A DNA stretch of 64,000 bases from Mesorhizobium sp. M00.F.Ca.ET.216.01.1.1 (GTDB taxonomy: Bacteria > Pseudomonadota > Alphaproteobacteria > Rhizobiales > Rhizobiaceae): positions 62,001 through 126,000 of the forward strand of contig NZ_SADR02000014.1 in NCBI RefSeq assembly GCF_004010325.2, written 5' to 3'. The notes under the pieces were generated by a model that did no database searches, had not been told where the DNA came from, and saw only the letters and a list, made by a program, of their open reading frames with translations. The position numbers and the translations under genes were made by a program. Positions within the stretch are counted from its first letter, which is position 1. The number at the start of each line of letters is the position of its first letter. Of the stretch, positions 1-8,230 are shown in pieces.

Positions 1-2
1 TT

Positions 3-863
3 GCGCAATGGCGTCGCTCGGGTGCCACGATCGGTATTGTGCCGACCATGGGAGCCTTGCACGACGGGCATCTGAGCCTTGTGCGGAAGGCGCTTGAAAG
101 GGCCGAGCGGGTGATCGTGACGCTGTTCGTAAACCCCAAGCAGTTCAACAGCCCCGCCGACCTGATTGCCTATCCTCGGACGGAAAGCGAAGATGCTGCC
201 AAGCTCGCGCCGCTGGGCACGCATCTGCTCTATGTGCCGGACGCAGAGGAAATGTACCCGGCGGGCTTCGCCACGGTCGTTTCAGTGTCCGGCATCAGCG
301 AATGCCTGTGCGGCGCATTCCGGCCCGGCCATTTCAATGGCGTGGCGACGGTCGTGGCCAAGCTCTTCCTGCAGGCCGGCGCTGACTTCGCCTTTTTTGG
401 CGAAAAGGATTTTCAGCAACTTCAGCTTGTCAGGCGCTTGGTCCGGGACCTCGACATTCCGATCACTATTGTGCCCTGTCCGACAGTCCGCGAAGCCGAT
501 GGTCTTGCGCTATCGTCGCGTAACGTGCGGCTCTCCCCAGCCCAACGCGCCATTGCCCCAAAACTAGCATCGGTCCTGCTCGATACGGCCGAGCGGCTTG
601 CACGCGGCTCTCCCATCCTGCCTACGCTCGATGAAGCGCGTGCAACAATTCTGGCTGCCGGCTATCGCGAGCTCGAATACCTGGAGCTTCGCGGAGAAAC
701 AGACCTGCAATCGTTAGCAAGCCTTGACCGATCGGCACGCTTGCTTGCTGCGGCTTGGCTTGGCGACACGCGGCTCATCAATAACGTCGCAATATCACCC
801 ATCGGTAGTTGGTCAGGTGCGCGGAGCTCTCTCCAATCGGAAGCAGCACAGCAATTGCGGTGA
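3..863 (+). CDS. panC: Pantoate--beta-alanine ligase, 5' end cut by window edge
   Basis: Makes pantothenate from pantoate and beta-alanine using ATP, in the cytoplasm. The open frame runs back to the left edge (in-frame from base 3), so the true start is upstream; the GTG at 39 is an internal Val. Family signatures seen are the PTMGALHDGH nucleotide-binding HIGH-type segment, FVNPKQF, FGEKDFQQL, and the KMSKS-like region LALSSRNVRLS. The visible 286 codons are close to a full PanC. The C-terminus after INNVAI carries a short unrelated tail (about 30 residues). panB-panC pairs are known on rhizobial symbiosis islands, so panB would be expected just outside the window. Identity is near certain; only the N-terminus is missing. 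Confidence 0.95.
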   Translation, partial: AQWRRSGATIGIVPTMGALHDGHLSLVRKALERAERVIVTLFVNPKQFNSPADLIAYPRTESEDAAKLAPLGTHLLYVPDAEEMYPAGFATVVSVSGISECLCGAFRPGHFNGVATVVAKLFLQAGADFAFFGEKDFQQLQLVRRLVRDLDIPITIVPCPTVREADGLALSSRNVRLSPAQRAIAPKLASVLLDTAERLARGSPILPTLDEARATILAAGYRELEYLELRGETDLQSLASLDRSARLLAAAWLGDTRLINNVAISPIGSWSGARSSLQSEAAQQLR

Positions 864-960
864 TGACGGCGGCGCGTCGCGCCCTGCAGGGACAGGCCAT
901 TATTTAGAACCACGTCTCCGCCCGGCTTCCAGCAACCTCCGCGAGGTACGCAAAGCGCAG

Positions 961-1680
961 ATGCATCGCGTATTTGAAACCTTGGTCGAGCAACTCTCTG
1001 CAAGCGTCGATGCCGTCGATCTCCATGAGGCAATGGCGTCCGCCGCAGCCGGGTTCGACTTTCCGTTCTTCGCTTATTTCACCTACCCATCCGCTTCCGG
1101 CGACACGCCGCGATTGATCTCGAATTATCCATCATCATGGACATCACATTACCTGCAACTGCGCTACCACAGCGTGGATCCCGTGATCCTGCGGGGACTG
1201 CGAGGCTGGGATACCTTCGACTGGGGTGTGGACCGCGATCACCGTTATTTGCCGACCTCGCAGCAGGAAGTCCTGGAAAAAGCAGCTGAGTTCGGCATTC
1301 GCGGCGGACTGACCATGTCGATGCATGATCATCGCGGCCGGTTCGCCGCACTGACCTTCGCCTCCAACGAGGCGCATCCGCCACTTTTGAGGTCGCTGAC
1401 GCGCTACGAAAAAGCAATGCAGTTGGTTGCGATCAACGTTCATATCCATGCCCGGCGCAGGCTCGCCGAAGATTGCGTGGTAGATGGCATAACGCTCACC
1501 CCGCGGGAGTTCGAGTGCCTGAAATGGGCGGCGTGCGGCAAGTCGGCCTGGGATATCAGCCAGATTCTCGGTGTCTCGAAACGCACCGTGACCTTCCATC
1601 AGGAAAACGCCAAGGCGAAGCTTGGCGTGCGAACCATCAACCAGGCCATAGTGCGGATGGCTGCTCGGGCGAGATCCTGA
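961..1680 (+). CDS. traR: LuxR/TraR-family quorum-sensing regulator
   Basis: 239-residue transcription factor expected to bind an acyl-homoserine lactone and activate the neighbouring synthase gene and conjugation genes. The N-terminal two thirds look like the autoinducer-binding domain (WTSHYLQLRYHSVDPVI, then a WG/D pattern); the C-terminus is a LuxR-type helix-turn-helix (TPREFECLKWAACGKS, then VSKRTVTFHQENAKAKL). The ATG at 961 gives the usual TraR length (about 235); the longer open frame upstream overlaps panC and is not needed. The next gene, traI, starts 92 bases downstream behind a lux-box-like palindrome, which fits a TraR/TraI circuit like that of ICEMlSymR7A. The cognate signal cannot be told from sequence. 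Confidence 0.88.
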   Translation: MHRVFETLVEQLSASVDAVDLHEAMASAAAGFDFPFFAYFTYPSASGDTPRLISNYPSSWTSHYLQLRYHSVDPVILRGLRGWDTFDWGVDRDHRYLPTSQQEVLEKAAEFGIRGGLTMSMHDHRGRFAALTFASNEAHPPLLRSLTRYEKAMQLVAINVHIHARRRLAEDCVVDGITLTPREFECLKWAACGKSAWDISQILGVSKRTVTFHQENAKAKLGVRTINQAIVRMAARARS

Positions 1681-1694
1681 TCCTCTCCAAGGCT

Positions 1695-1714
1695 AGCTGT
1701 AAAGGTCTACAGGC
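1695..1714 (+). promoter_or_regulatory. lux/tra-box-like operator upstream of traI
   Basis: A 20-base near-palindrome with arms CTGTA and TACAG separated by six bases. It closely matches the layout of the classical lux box (CTGTA-N6-TACAG core). It ends 58 bases before the traI ATG, a suitable place for activation by the upstream TraR-type protein. No other site of this kind was noticed between traR and traI. Confidence 0.6.
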
Positions 1715-1772
1715 TGCATTCATGACGGCTTTGCCCTTCGATTGCGTGGACACATCCCGCACGGAGACGACA

Positions 1773-2405
1773 ATGATGCAGCTGATAACACCCGACTGCT
1801 ACGCCGAGTTCGCGAGCGAACTCAGGGAAATGCACGGGCTTAGGTATCGGGTTTTCAAGAAGCGGCTCGATTGGGAAGTGCAGACCGAAGGCGAAATGGA
1901 AACGGACCCGTTTGACAGCCTGAACCCCGTCTACCTACTTCTCAAGGGGTCCGATTGGCGAACTTGCGGCTGCGTCCGCCTTTTGCCGACCACCGGACCG
2001 ACTATGTTGCGCGATACGTTTCCGGCGCTGCTGGATGAGATGGTGGTCCCTGCGAGTGCCGATATCTGGGAGAGTAGTCGTTTCGCGCTCGATCTCCCTG
2101 CGACAGCGCCGAAGGCTGCTGGCGGCCTGGCACAAGCAACCTACGAGCTCTTCGCGGGCATCATCGAATTCGGCTTGGCCAACAATCTCTCCGGGATCGT
2201 AACGGTGACAGATACGCGCATCGAAAGGATCCTTCGTCTCGCGACCTGGCCGTTGTCACGTATCGGACAGCCCCAGCAGGTCGGCAACACCGAGGCAGTC
2301 GCCGGCTTCCTCGAGATTTCCTACGCCAGTCTCTTGCGCATCCGCTGGAGGGGACGCCTGAACGGGCCGGTGTTGTGGCAACCAGTTCTCGTCCAATCGG
2401 CATAG
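1773..2405 (+). CDS. traI: Acyl-homoserine-lactone synthase (LuxI family)
   Basis: 210-residue enzyme that would make the diffusible signal from S-adenosylmethionine and an acyl-ACP. The conserved LuxI N-terminus is clear: LRYRVFKKRLDWEV (invariant Arg, Phe and Trp), then the acidic stretch DPFDSLNPVYLL and the CVRLLPTTGPTMLRDTFPALL block. The ATG at 1773 is chosen because GGAG lies six bases before it; an ATG at 1722 in the same frame is less well placed. It sits directly after traR and behind a lux-box-like site, so positive feedback is likely. In ICEMlSymR7A the corresponding gene is followed by regulators of excision; here no such gene follows on this strand. Confidence 0.9.
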   Translation: MMQLITPDCYAEFASELREMHGLRYRVFKKRLDWEVQTEGEMETDPFDSLNPVYLLLKGSDWRTCGCVRLLPTTGPTMLRDTFPALLDEMVVPASADIWESSRFALDLPATAPKAAGGLAQATYELFAGIIEFGLANNLSGIVTVTDTRIERILRLATWPLSRIGQPQQVGNTEAVAGFLEISYASLLRIRWRGRLNGPVLWQPVLVQSA

Positions 2406-2769
2406 CGCCTGCGGATGGTCAGCCGTGACCTGGGTTAAGTCTGCTCACGGCCGCCACCGCCCGCCGTCAAGCTGAGCGGACCCGGCCCCACGAGCATTCG
2501 ACTGTTCCGGTCGATCGACTCGCGCGGCCGGACTTCGGATTTCCGTAGGCGCAACCCGCAGTCCAGCGTGAGCACGCCAAAGTGGCGCCCGTCCGCTTGG
2601 AAAGAAGCCAATGTGGCTTCTGAGATCGCCTTGGAATATTGGACCGGCCGCCGTGAGCGATCCCAACCTCAAACCTTTGCCGGTATGCCGGTTTGGCCGG
2701 ACCGTCGGCCAGTCGGAGCAGTCCCCCGATAAGGACCCGAGCTGACGCGCGATCCAACAGCGCCCAAGC
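2406..2769. other. Intergenic stretch without a recognised gene
   Basis: Open frames here (for example on the minus strand from 2757) are overlapping, rich in Arg, Ser and Gly, and match no family I recognise. No hairpin terminator or tRNA was seen. It separates traI from a minus-strand DUF6074 gene. Confidence 0.4.
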
Positions 2770-3018
2770 CTATGCTATGTGCATTACCGTTCGGTTGGCC
2801 ATATCGTCCAAGACCGCATGAAGAAGCCTTCCAACCTCCTGCGCAGCGAACTCTGGCGCAATTCCTACATCGGACAATTGAATGAGCATTTTCTTGGCAG
2901 CACAGCGCCAGAACGCACTCGCCGCCTCGCCGTTCTTGGTCTCGAGGGCCTGGGCGATACTTTCGACCAATGTGCGTCGCCGATGCAGCGGAAATACGCA
3001 AATGTTTGAGTCATGCAT
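2770..3018 (-). CDS. Small DUF6074-like protein
   Basis: 82-residue protein of unknown function. The N-terminus NICVFPLHRRRTLVESIA resembles the 'V.FPLHRRR' start of DUF6074 proteins, which are common in Mesorhizobium accessory regions; the middle is a helical segment with an isolated KK and a GIAPEFAAQEVGRLL stretch. The ATG ending at 3018 is preferred over the TTG one codon upstream because GAGGTG lies a few bases before it. It is transcribed towards traI and appears monocistronic. No catalytic motif is visible; a role as a small cytoplasmic accessory protein is all that can be said. Confidence 0.6.
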   Translation of the reverse strand: MHDSNICVFPLHRRRTLVESIAQALETKNGEAASAFWRCAAKKMLIQLSDVGIAPEFAAQEVGRLLHAVLDDMANRTVMHIA

Positions 3019-3553
3019 CAATCACCTCACAGTTTCAGTTCCACAAAGAAAACACCGGCGTCTTCAAAAGCGCCGCGCTAGCGCGGTGACGGTTCGCGGC
3101 GACATGACGAGTTCCACTTCCCCTCGACAAGCCATTGGGCGATGAGCCGCCGGACCGCACATCCGGACCGCACATAAGGTGAACCACCATTGCTGATCCG
3201 GCTGCGTTTCCTGTGCCGTTCCGCGACGAGGCGTTCCAGCCCGAATTGACGTCCAATGACTTGATTTCTGAAAGGGCAGGGCGGCACGAATCACCCGACT
3301 GTTCCGCCGCTTACATTCCTGCGAGCTTGTGTATGAATGATTAAAGCGTGCCCGAGCCGTTCTTGGTGGCCGCAGAAGGGAATCATGTCATCCGCGCCTA
3401 TCGTAAGGCCGCGCGACTTCTAGCATGGCTGCACTGCCCCGACAGGGCTTTGCAATCGCGCGTTTCGAAGCCTATGCTTGGCATCGGCCGTCAGTTACTT
3501 CGGATGCAGCCGACAGTAAGAGGTACGCGCTCTTGCCCGCATGAGAGAGAGCC
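3019..3553. other. Intergenic region with a 13-base tandem repeat
   Basis: No convincing gene: all frames are short and low-complexity. It contains a perfect back-to-back 13-base duplication at 3150-3162 and 3163-3175 (CCGGACCGCACAT twice). The right end includes the leader of the Crp/Fnr gene. Confidence 0.45.
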
Positions 3554-4258
3554 TTGCCCGAATCCCTTTTTCGCAACCGGGTGCTGAAATCCCTTTCGCC
3601 GGAGGACTTCGCGCTGTTGCGACCATCGCTGCATCGCGTCGAACTGGACATCAAGGCTCAGTTGGAGATCGCGCATCAGCCGATCAGGAATGGATATTTT
3701 CCCGAGAGGGGCATCGCCTCGGTGGTCGCCACCATGACCGGCGGACGGCAATGTGAAGTCGGCATTATCGGATATGACGGGATGACAGGAATTGCTCTCA
3801 TTCTCGGACAGGACAGCTCTTCCAACGAGACCTATATCCAGGTCGCAGGCAATGGCTGGCGCCTGCCGGTTGAAATCATTCGTCCTGCGGTTGCGGAAAG
3901 CCCGTCGCTGCGCACGTCAGTGCTGGACTATGCCCACGCGTTCCTTGTCCAGTCGTCCCGGACGGCACTGGTCAATGGCCACTCCAAAATCGAGGAACGG
4001 CTGGCCCGCTGGTTGCTGATGATCCATGACCGCTCTGACGGAGACAAGATCTACCTGACGCATGAATTTCTGGCGACCATGCTCGGCGCCCGCCGTCCCG
4101 GGGTCACCACGGCCCTGCAAATGCTTGAATATCGAGGACTTGTCCGTGCCAAGCGCGGCGAGGTCACGATTATCGACCGCGTCGGATTGATGGAACTCAC
4201 GCATGGCGCTTACGGCGAGGAGGAGCAACGTTATTTCGGCCTGGCCACCGCTGCCTGA
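3554..4258 (+). CDS. Crp/Fnr-family transcriptional regulator
   Basis: 234-residue regulator with an N-terminal cyclic-nucleotide-binding-like beta barrel (RNGYFPERGIASVVATM, then EVGIIGYDGMTGIALILG) and a C-terminal winged helix with recognition region THEFLATMLGARRPGVTTAL. It lacks the N-terminal cysteine cluster of Fnr, so it is not an Fe-S oxygen sensor; it belongs with the rhizobial Crp-like group of unknown ligand. The start is TTG at 3554: the only nearby ATG (3541) is in another frame and a stop lies at 3542 in this frame. A purine-rich stretch (GAGAGAGAG) precedes it. A short inverted repeat TGTCCG-GTAT-CGGACA follows the stop (4260-4275). Confidence 0.85.
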   Translation: MPESLFRNRVLKSLSPEDFALLRPSLHRVELDIKAQLEIAHQPIRNGYFPERGIASVVATMTGGRQCEVGIIGYDGMTGIALILGQDSSSNETYIQVAGNGWRLPVEIIRPAVAESPSLRTSVLDYAHAFLVQSSRTALVNGHSKIEERLARWLLMIHDRSDGDKIYLTHEFLATMLGARRPGVTTALQMLEYRGLVRAKRGEVTIIDRVGLMELTHGAYGEEEQRYFGLATAA

Positions 4259-4554
4259 TTGTCCGGTATCGGACATAGGCTTGAAGGCTGCCGAACTCCC
4301 GTCCTAGATCGTGTCAGTCAGAGTTTCAGGGAGGCGGGTGAAAAAGCCGCCGAAGCCTATGTTCTGTCCAGAGGCAAGGCCCGGTTCCTCTCCACCGCCC
4401 AGGCGATCCGCGCCATTCGAACGCTTATGCCGGCGTGCAAAGCGACCGATCGCGAGTTGAGGAATTGGTGGCGGCGACGTCCATCGTTCACGGTGTGCCC
4501 GTCGCCTTCGACGCAAAAACAGCCGAGGGAGTAGAACCACGGCTGCATTCCTAG
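4259..4554 (+). pseudogene. Frameshifted small hypothetical gene
   Basis: Two frames join to give one plausible small protein. The first runs through AGEKAAEAYVLSRGKARFLS and AIRAIRTLMPACKATDREL up to about 4460. The second, shifted frame continues as EELVAATSIVHGVPVAFDA and AEGVEPRLHS to the TAG at 4552. The composition of both halves is protein-like, while the in-frame continuation of each is not. A one-base change near GAGTTGAGGAA (4456-4464) would restore a single frame. No function is known to me. The start is unclear, so the left boundary is only the open-frame limit. Confidence 0.35.
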
Positions 4555-4746
4555 GAGGGCATGCCGCGCCGTCCAGACTGTCAGATCGGGCATTCGTCAG
4601 ATGGTTGTCCGCTAACTTAACTGGCAGAGTCTACAGGACGTGTCCAGCATTGCGAACTCACCGATCGCTTGGCGGCCAAAGCTGCCGGCAAGCGATCGCC
4701 TCATCCAGCCGTCTGCACCATCTCATCACAGACATCATCGGTGATG

Positions 4747-5136
4747 CTACCTGCCCAGCATATGTCCAGCATTTCGCAGGGCGGCCAGAAGGAGCCTCGC
4801 ATAGCCTGTGACATCGATCTGGGCCTGCATGGACAGGGGCATGCTGGTCCAGTTCTCCAATGGTGCAATGAAAGGTGAGAAGGTGCCATTGACAAGGCAA
4901 CAGCAGCTAACAAGGCCCTCTCGGTCCAATGCCACCACACCGATCTTGTCGCCTGGATATCCAATGGCTGCGACTCGCTGGACCTCCAGGTCACCGTCAA
5001 CCCGCACGTCGAAAAGAAGGCTACCACGGCTCCTCGTGGCTATCTCAGCCGCCTTCTCATCAAAGCTTGAAGAGAGCAAGCGGACGCTTTCCACCGCCAT
5101 CTGGAAAATCACCAAATCCAGTTCATTCACGGCCAT
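4747..5136 (-). CDS. Hypothetical protein, unknown family
   Basis: 129-residue protein when started at the ATG ending at 5136 (MAVNELDLVIF); a GTG 14 codons upstream is the alternative. The sequence looks genuinely coding: an alternating hydrophobic pattern with AAIGYPGDKIGVVALDREGL and a C-terminal helix GYARLLLAALRNAGHML. No signal peptide or membrane segment is obvious; three adjacent Cys (SCCCLV) stand out. It shows no clear operon link to either side. I do not recognise the family, and the call rests on codon pattern and length only. Confidence 0.45.
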   Translation of the reverse strand: MAVNELDLVIFQMAVESVRLLSSSFDEKAAEIATRSRGSLLFDVRVDGDLEVQRVAAIGYPGDKIGVVALDREGLVSCCCLVNGTFSPFIAPLENWTSMPLSMQAQIDVTGYARLLLAALRNAGHMLGR

Positions 5137-5746
5137 ATGGGCAATTGCGCGCAATGGGTGGTGATTGCAATGACACACACTGCTTGTTCACAGATGTCGG
5201 TCACGAACGATCATTCGTCGGGTTCCGGTTCCGACCAACGGTGTGGCCACCTGATCGTGCTGCGGTTCGAACATTCCTAACGCGAGCCGAGCGCTGTTGA
5301 TGAGGATGGAGTCTAGGTCTCGGGCCCTGCCTCGCGGCTTGCTCATCCTTGGCAGACCCCTTGCAACGCCGCCGCGATGGCGCAAACGCCAGATGACGCT
5401 GATCCATCGCTTAATCGTGAACTGAGCTTCTGAACACCCTTGGTGGGACAGCAGGGTGGAAGGGCTTGACCAACGCTGCCGCCGTTTTCGAAGAGGGCCC
5501 GTCCTCGATTGAATCTTTGGAGCCCCGTGCGGCGCGCAGGAAAATGTTGACCATCTGGACGCAGGTCCCAGACCCCAAGGCAAACAGGGAACCTTCCAGC
5601 CAGCCAAGCTGCGCCGAAGCAAAGAGCGACCTTTGGAATTCCCAAGAACGGACCCTTCCATAGTTGACTGGCAACCGCAGCGCGAGTGCGGGAGAGCGAA
5701 CAAGCACTGCGTGAGAGGTCCTGCGCGTTTTCCCCTCTTTGCTATT
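5137..5746. other. Upstream region of the dctA relic, no clear gene
   Basis: Several long minus-strand open frames overlap here (up to 252 codons), but they have no recognisable motifs, overlap each other in all frames, and run antisense into dctA. I treat them as chance open frames in GC-rich DNA. The right end leads into a sigma-54 promoter. No NifA-type TGT-N10-ACA site was spotted. Confidence 0.4.
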
Positions 5747-5761
5747 TGGCACATCGCTTGC
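5747..5761 (+). promoter_or_regulatory. Sigma-54 (-24/-12) promoter for dctA relic
   Basis: TGGCACATCGCTTGC: the GG and GC doublets are separated by exactly ten bases, matching the RpoN consensus TGGCAC-N5-TTGC. It lies 82 bases before the dctA start codon. dctA genes in rhizobia are classically RpoN-dependent (activated by DctD or NifA), so the position makes sense even though the gene behind it is damaged. Confidence 0.75.
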
Positions 5762-5843
5762 GCCGAAGTGGGCGCAGCGTTCGACCGGAGCACTGCATGG
5801 GAGAAGGAGGAGCCCCACCCCGATCCGGTCAAGGAGAGAAACG

Positions 5844-6870
5844 GTGTTGGTTCCACAAGTCCCCATAGCGAACGCAGCGGCCCGCAAGCGCCATTTTGCC
5901 CGGGCCTACGTGCAGATGCTTGCCGCCATAATCCTGGGTGCTGCAATCGGCTATTTCCATTTGGAGACCGGCCAGAGCCTGAAGCCGCTCGGCGATGCCT
6001 TCGTCGATGTCGTCAAGATAATCACCGTACCTGTCATCTTCCTGACAATAGCGACCGGCATTGCCGGCATGAGCGATCTGCAGAAGGTCGGCCGAGTTGC
6101 CGCCAAGGCGATGGTTTATTTCCTCACCTTCTCGACACTTGCACTCGTTGTCGGACTGATTGTCGCGAATATCGTTCAGCCTGGCGCCGGCCTCAACATC
6201 GATCCGGCCTCGCTCGATGTCCAAGCCGTTAAGGGCTATGTGGCCACGGCTCACGAGCAGTCCGTGACCAGCTTCCTGATGAACATCATCCCATCAACCA
6301 TTGCCAGTGCCTTCGCGGAAGGCGACATCCTGCAAGTCTTGTTCTTCTCGGTCCTGTTCGGCGCGGTCTGCCGCTACAACGGCCGCTCGATCTTCTCTCT
6401 CGTCCGATACATCAAGGACGAGCTGCTGCTCGCAACGTCCTCCTCGGAGGCCGCGCTGCCCTCGCTCATGGAGAAGATGGAAAAGGCCGGCGCCACGCAT
6501 TCGGTCGTGGGTCTCATTCCATTCAATCTGGACGGCACGAATATGATGCTCGCCGCCCTCTTCATCGCCCAGACGACGAAAACTGATCTGCCGATCGGCT
6601 GCCGGATCCTCATGCTGTTCGTCGCATTGTTCCCTTCGAACGGAACAACCCGCATTACCGGTGCAGGCCTCGTCACAATGGCTGCAACGCTCTTTCTTGT
6701 TCCGGCCGCACCGGTCACCTCCGTGGGTCTTATTCTTGGCGTCGATCAGCTTATGTCCGAATGCCACGCGCTGACGATATTTCTCCGCAGCGTAGCGGCA
6801 ACGCTGGCTGTCGCCCGGTCTGGGGCGAGCGGGATAAACGACGATTCGGGGAGCGCCTCACTAGCGGACC
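5844..6870 (+). pseudogene. dctA: Degenerate C4-dicarboxylate transporter (DctA)
   Basis: DctA imports malate, succinate and fumarate, the carbon source of bacteroids. Starts at GTG 5844 with AAGGAGAG 5-12 bases upstream. The N-terminal half is good (LKPLGDAFVDVVKIITVPVI, ATGIAGMSDLQKVGR, VQPGAGLNIDPASLD). After FFSVLFG it jumps directly to AVCRYNGRSIFSLVRYIK, so about 75-80 residues of transmembrane core usually present between these blocks are missing in frame. Further small in-frame losses hit substrate-site loops: ELLLATSSSE instead of ELLLVLGTSSSE, GLIPFNLDGTN without the IPTGYSFN loop, and PSNGTTRITGAG in place of SSKGAAGITGAG. The frame then runs past the normal C-terminus (SECHALTIF...) into repeat DNA up to 7778. 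It is very unlikely to transport. Confidence 0.85.
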
Positions 6871-7752
6871 GTTCAGCGCTCTGGCGGTGGACGGTCAAGT
6901 CGCCCGGCGTGGTGAACGCAGTTCCCCGCGCGAACGACGCTCAGCTATTGGGGTGGGCCCGATGGCGCAAAGCCGTATTTGAGAAACCGCCAGATCGCAC
7001 CCGCACCTGTGCGCCTGTAGCAACTGCGGGGCACGATCAAAAGCGACCCATTTTACACCGAAAAGGCGGGCCGTTGCTGCCACGCCGTCCATGGATTGGA
7101 GCCTCATGTCTAAGACAACGGCCACCACTCTCGCGGTTCTCCTTTTTCTCCTCGCCGTGCTGCTTTCCGTGCTGGCGAGCCATAATAGCGCGCACCCGCC
7201 GCGGGAAAGGCCGCCCCCGCCCATGCAGTCGTGCCAATGGACAGTCAAAAGTGGAGCGGCGCACTCGTCAACGACCCCGCTTCGCCAAATCGCCGGCAAC
7301 CCGGAAGGTCCGGGGACCCTTCAGCGCTCTGCCGGGCGGACGGTCAGTCGCCCGGCGTGGTGAATGGCGGTCGCGGTTGCCCGGCCCGCGCGAACGACGC
7401 TCAGCTGGGTGGGGTGGGCCCGATGGCGCAAGGCCATCTTTCCAGAAACCGCCAGAGCGCACCGGCATCTATAGCTGTGCGCCCTCGCGACTGCGCCCTG
7501 TGGCAAGTGCGGGGCTCGATCAAAAGCATTTTACACCAAAAGGCGGGCCGTTGCTGCCACGCCGTCCATGGATTGGAGACTCATGTCTAAGCCGACTGCC
7601 ATCACTGTCGCAGCTCTTCTTTTACTCCTCGCCGTGCTGGCGAGCCAATATAGCGCGAACCTGCACCGGCAGGCGTGGTCGATCGACAGGCAAAAGTGGA
7701 GCGGCGCATTCGACAACGACCCCCTTCGCCAATCGCCGGCAACCCGCAAGGC
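6869..7752. repeat. ~449-base imperfect tandem duplication
   Basis: Two diverged copies lie head to tail: copy A about 6869-7310 and copy B about 7318-7752, offset by about 449 bases. Shared blocks include TTCAGCGCTCTG (6872, 7320), CGCCCGGCGTGGTGAA, GCGCGAACGACGCTCAGCT, GGCGGGCCGTTGCTGCCACG and CGCCGGCAACCCG. Each copy contains a leader and the N-terminal signal segment of a DsbA-like protein (MSK-T/P-TA-T-...-ASH/QxSA). Copy B continues into the catalytic part of that gene. The repeat begins right where dctA homology ends. Confidence 0.75.
7106..7310 (+). pseudogene. 5' fragment of DsbA-like gene (repeat copy A)
   Basis: Starts MSKTTATTLAVLLFLLAVLL, a signal-anchor-like N-terminus nearly identical in layout to the one at 7583, and reaches the block IAGNPEG that normally precedes the thioredoxin strand. 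Homology then ends and the sequence continues into the second repeat copy. It has no catalytic CxxC and cannot be functional. It is best seen as the left product of the tandem duplication. Confidence 0.6.
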
Positions 7753-8230
7753 GATGCCGTTCTGGTCATATTCAATGACTACCACAACTGTCCGCATTGC
7801 AGACTGGCAGATCTCAACTACCAAAAAGCCTTCAAGAATGATCCCAATCTGAAGCTTGTGATCAGACGGTTCCCGGTCCTGGGACCGGATTCCCAATCGC
7901 ACTCGCCTCGAGAAAACAGGGAAAGTTCGACGAATTCCACCGCGCCCTTATGACTTCCCCCAGTTGGATCATTGAAAGGATCACTCTCAAGATCGCAGCG
8001 CGTGTGGGCCTTGACGTGGAGCAGCTCAAGCGGGAATGCAAGATCCGGCCATCGCAGATGAACTTGCGCGCGTCCGCGCACTCGCGAAAGGTCTGCACAT
8101 CGACCGTACGCCCGCGTTGGTGGTCGGCGATATAGTGATCGCCCACCTGGTCGACATGGCCAGCTTGCAACGCTTGCTCGCCGATGCGCGCTCAAAGCGT
8201 GCAGGCTCTCGTGCGGGGCAGCATCTGTAG
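7583..8230 (+). pseudogene. Frameshifted DsbA/Com1-like thiol oxidoreductase
   Basis: Remains of a periplasmic disulfide oxidoreductase. The frame starting at 7583 gives a signal segment (MSKPTAITVAALLLLLAVLA), then shifts within the CCCCC run near 7720. The second frame carries AGNPQGDAVLVIFNDYHNCP with the active-site motif CPHC, and FPVLGPDS. A further shift gives QGKFDEFHRALMTSPSW and ARVGLDVEQLKRE (to about 8040), and a third gives MQDPAIADELARVRALAKGL and the cis-Pro region DRTPALVVGD to the TAG at 8228. At least three frameshifts are needed to join the protein (about 210 residues). Order and motifs are otherwise complete, so decay looks recent. Confidence 0.75.

Noticed and set aside
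2467..2757. 96-codon minus-strand frame after traI
   Set aside because: Looked at as a possible excision activator (FseA-like), but no similarity was seen and codon use is poor.
5188..5946. 252-codon minus-strand frame before dctA
   Set aside because: No motif, overlaps the sigma-54 promoter and the dctA start, and competes with other open frames of similar length.
6870..7778. In-frame continuation of dctA for about 300 codons
   Set aside because: The sequence after the DctA C-terminus is repeat DNA in a chance open phase (Arg/Pro-rich, duplicated); not treated as a fusion protein.
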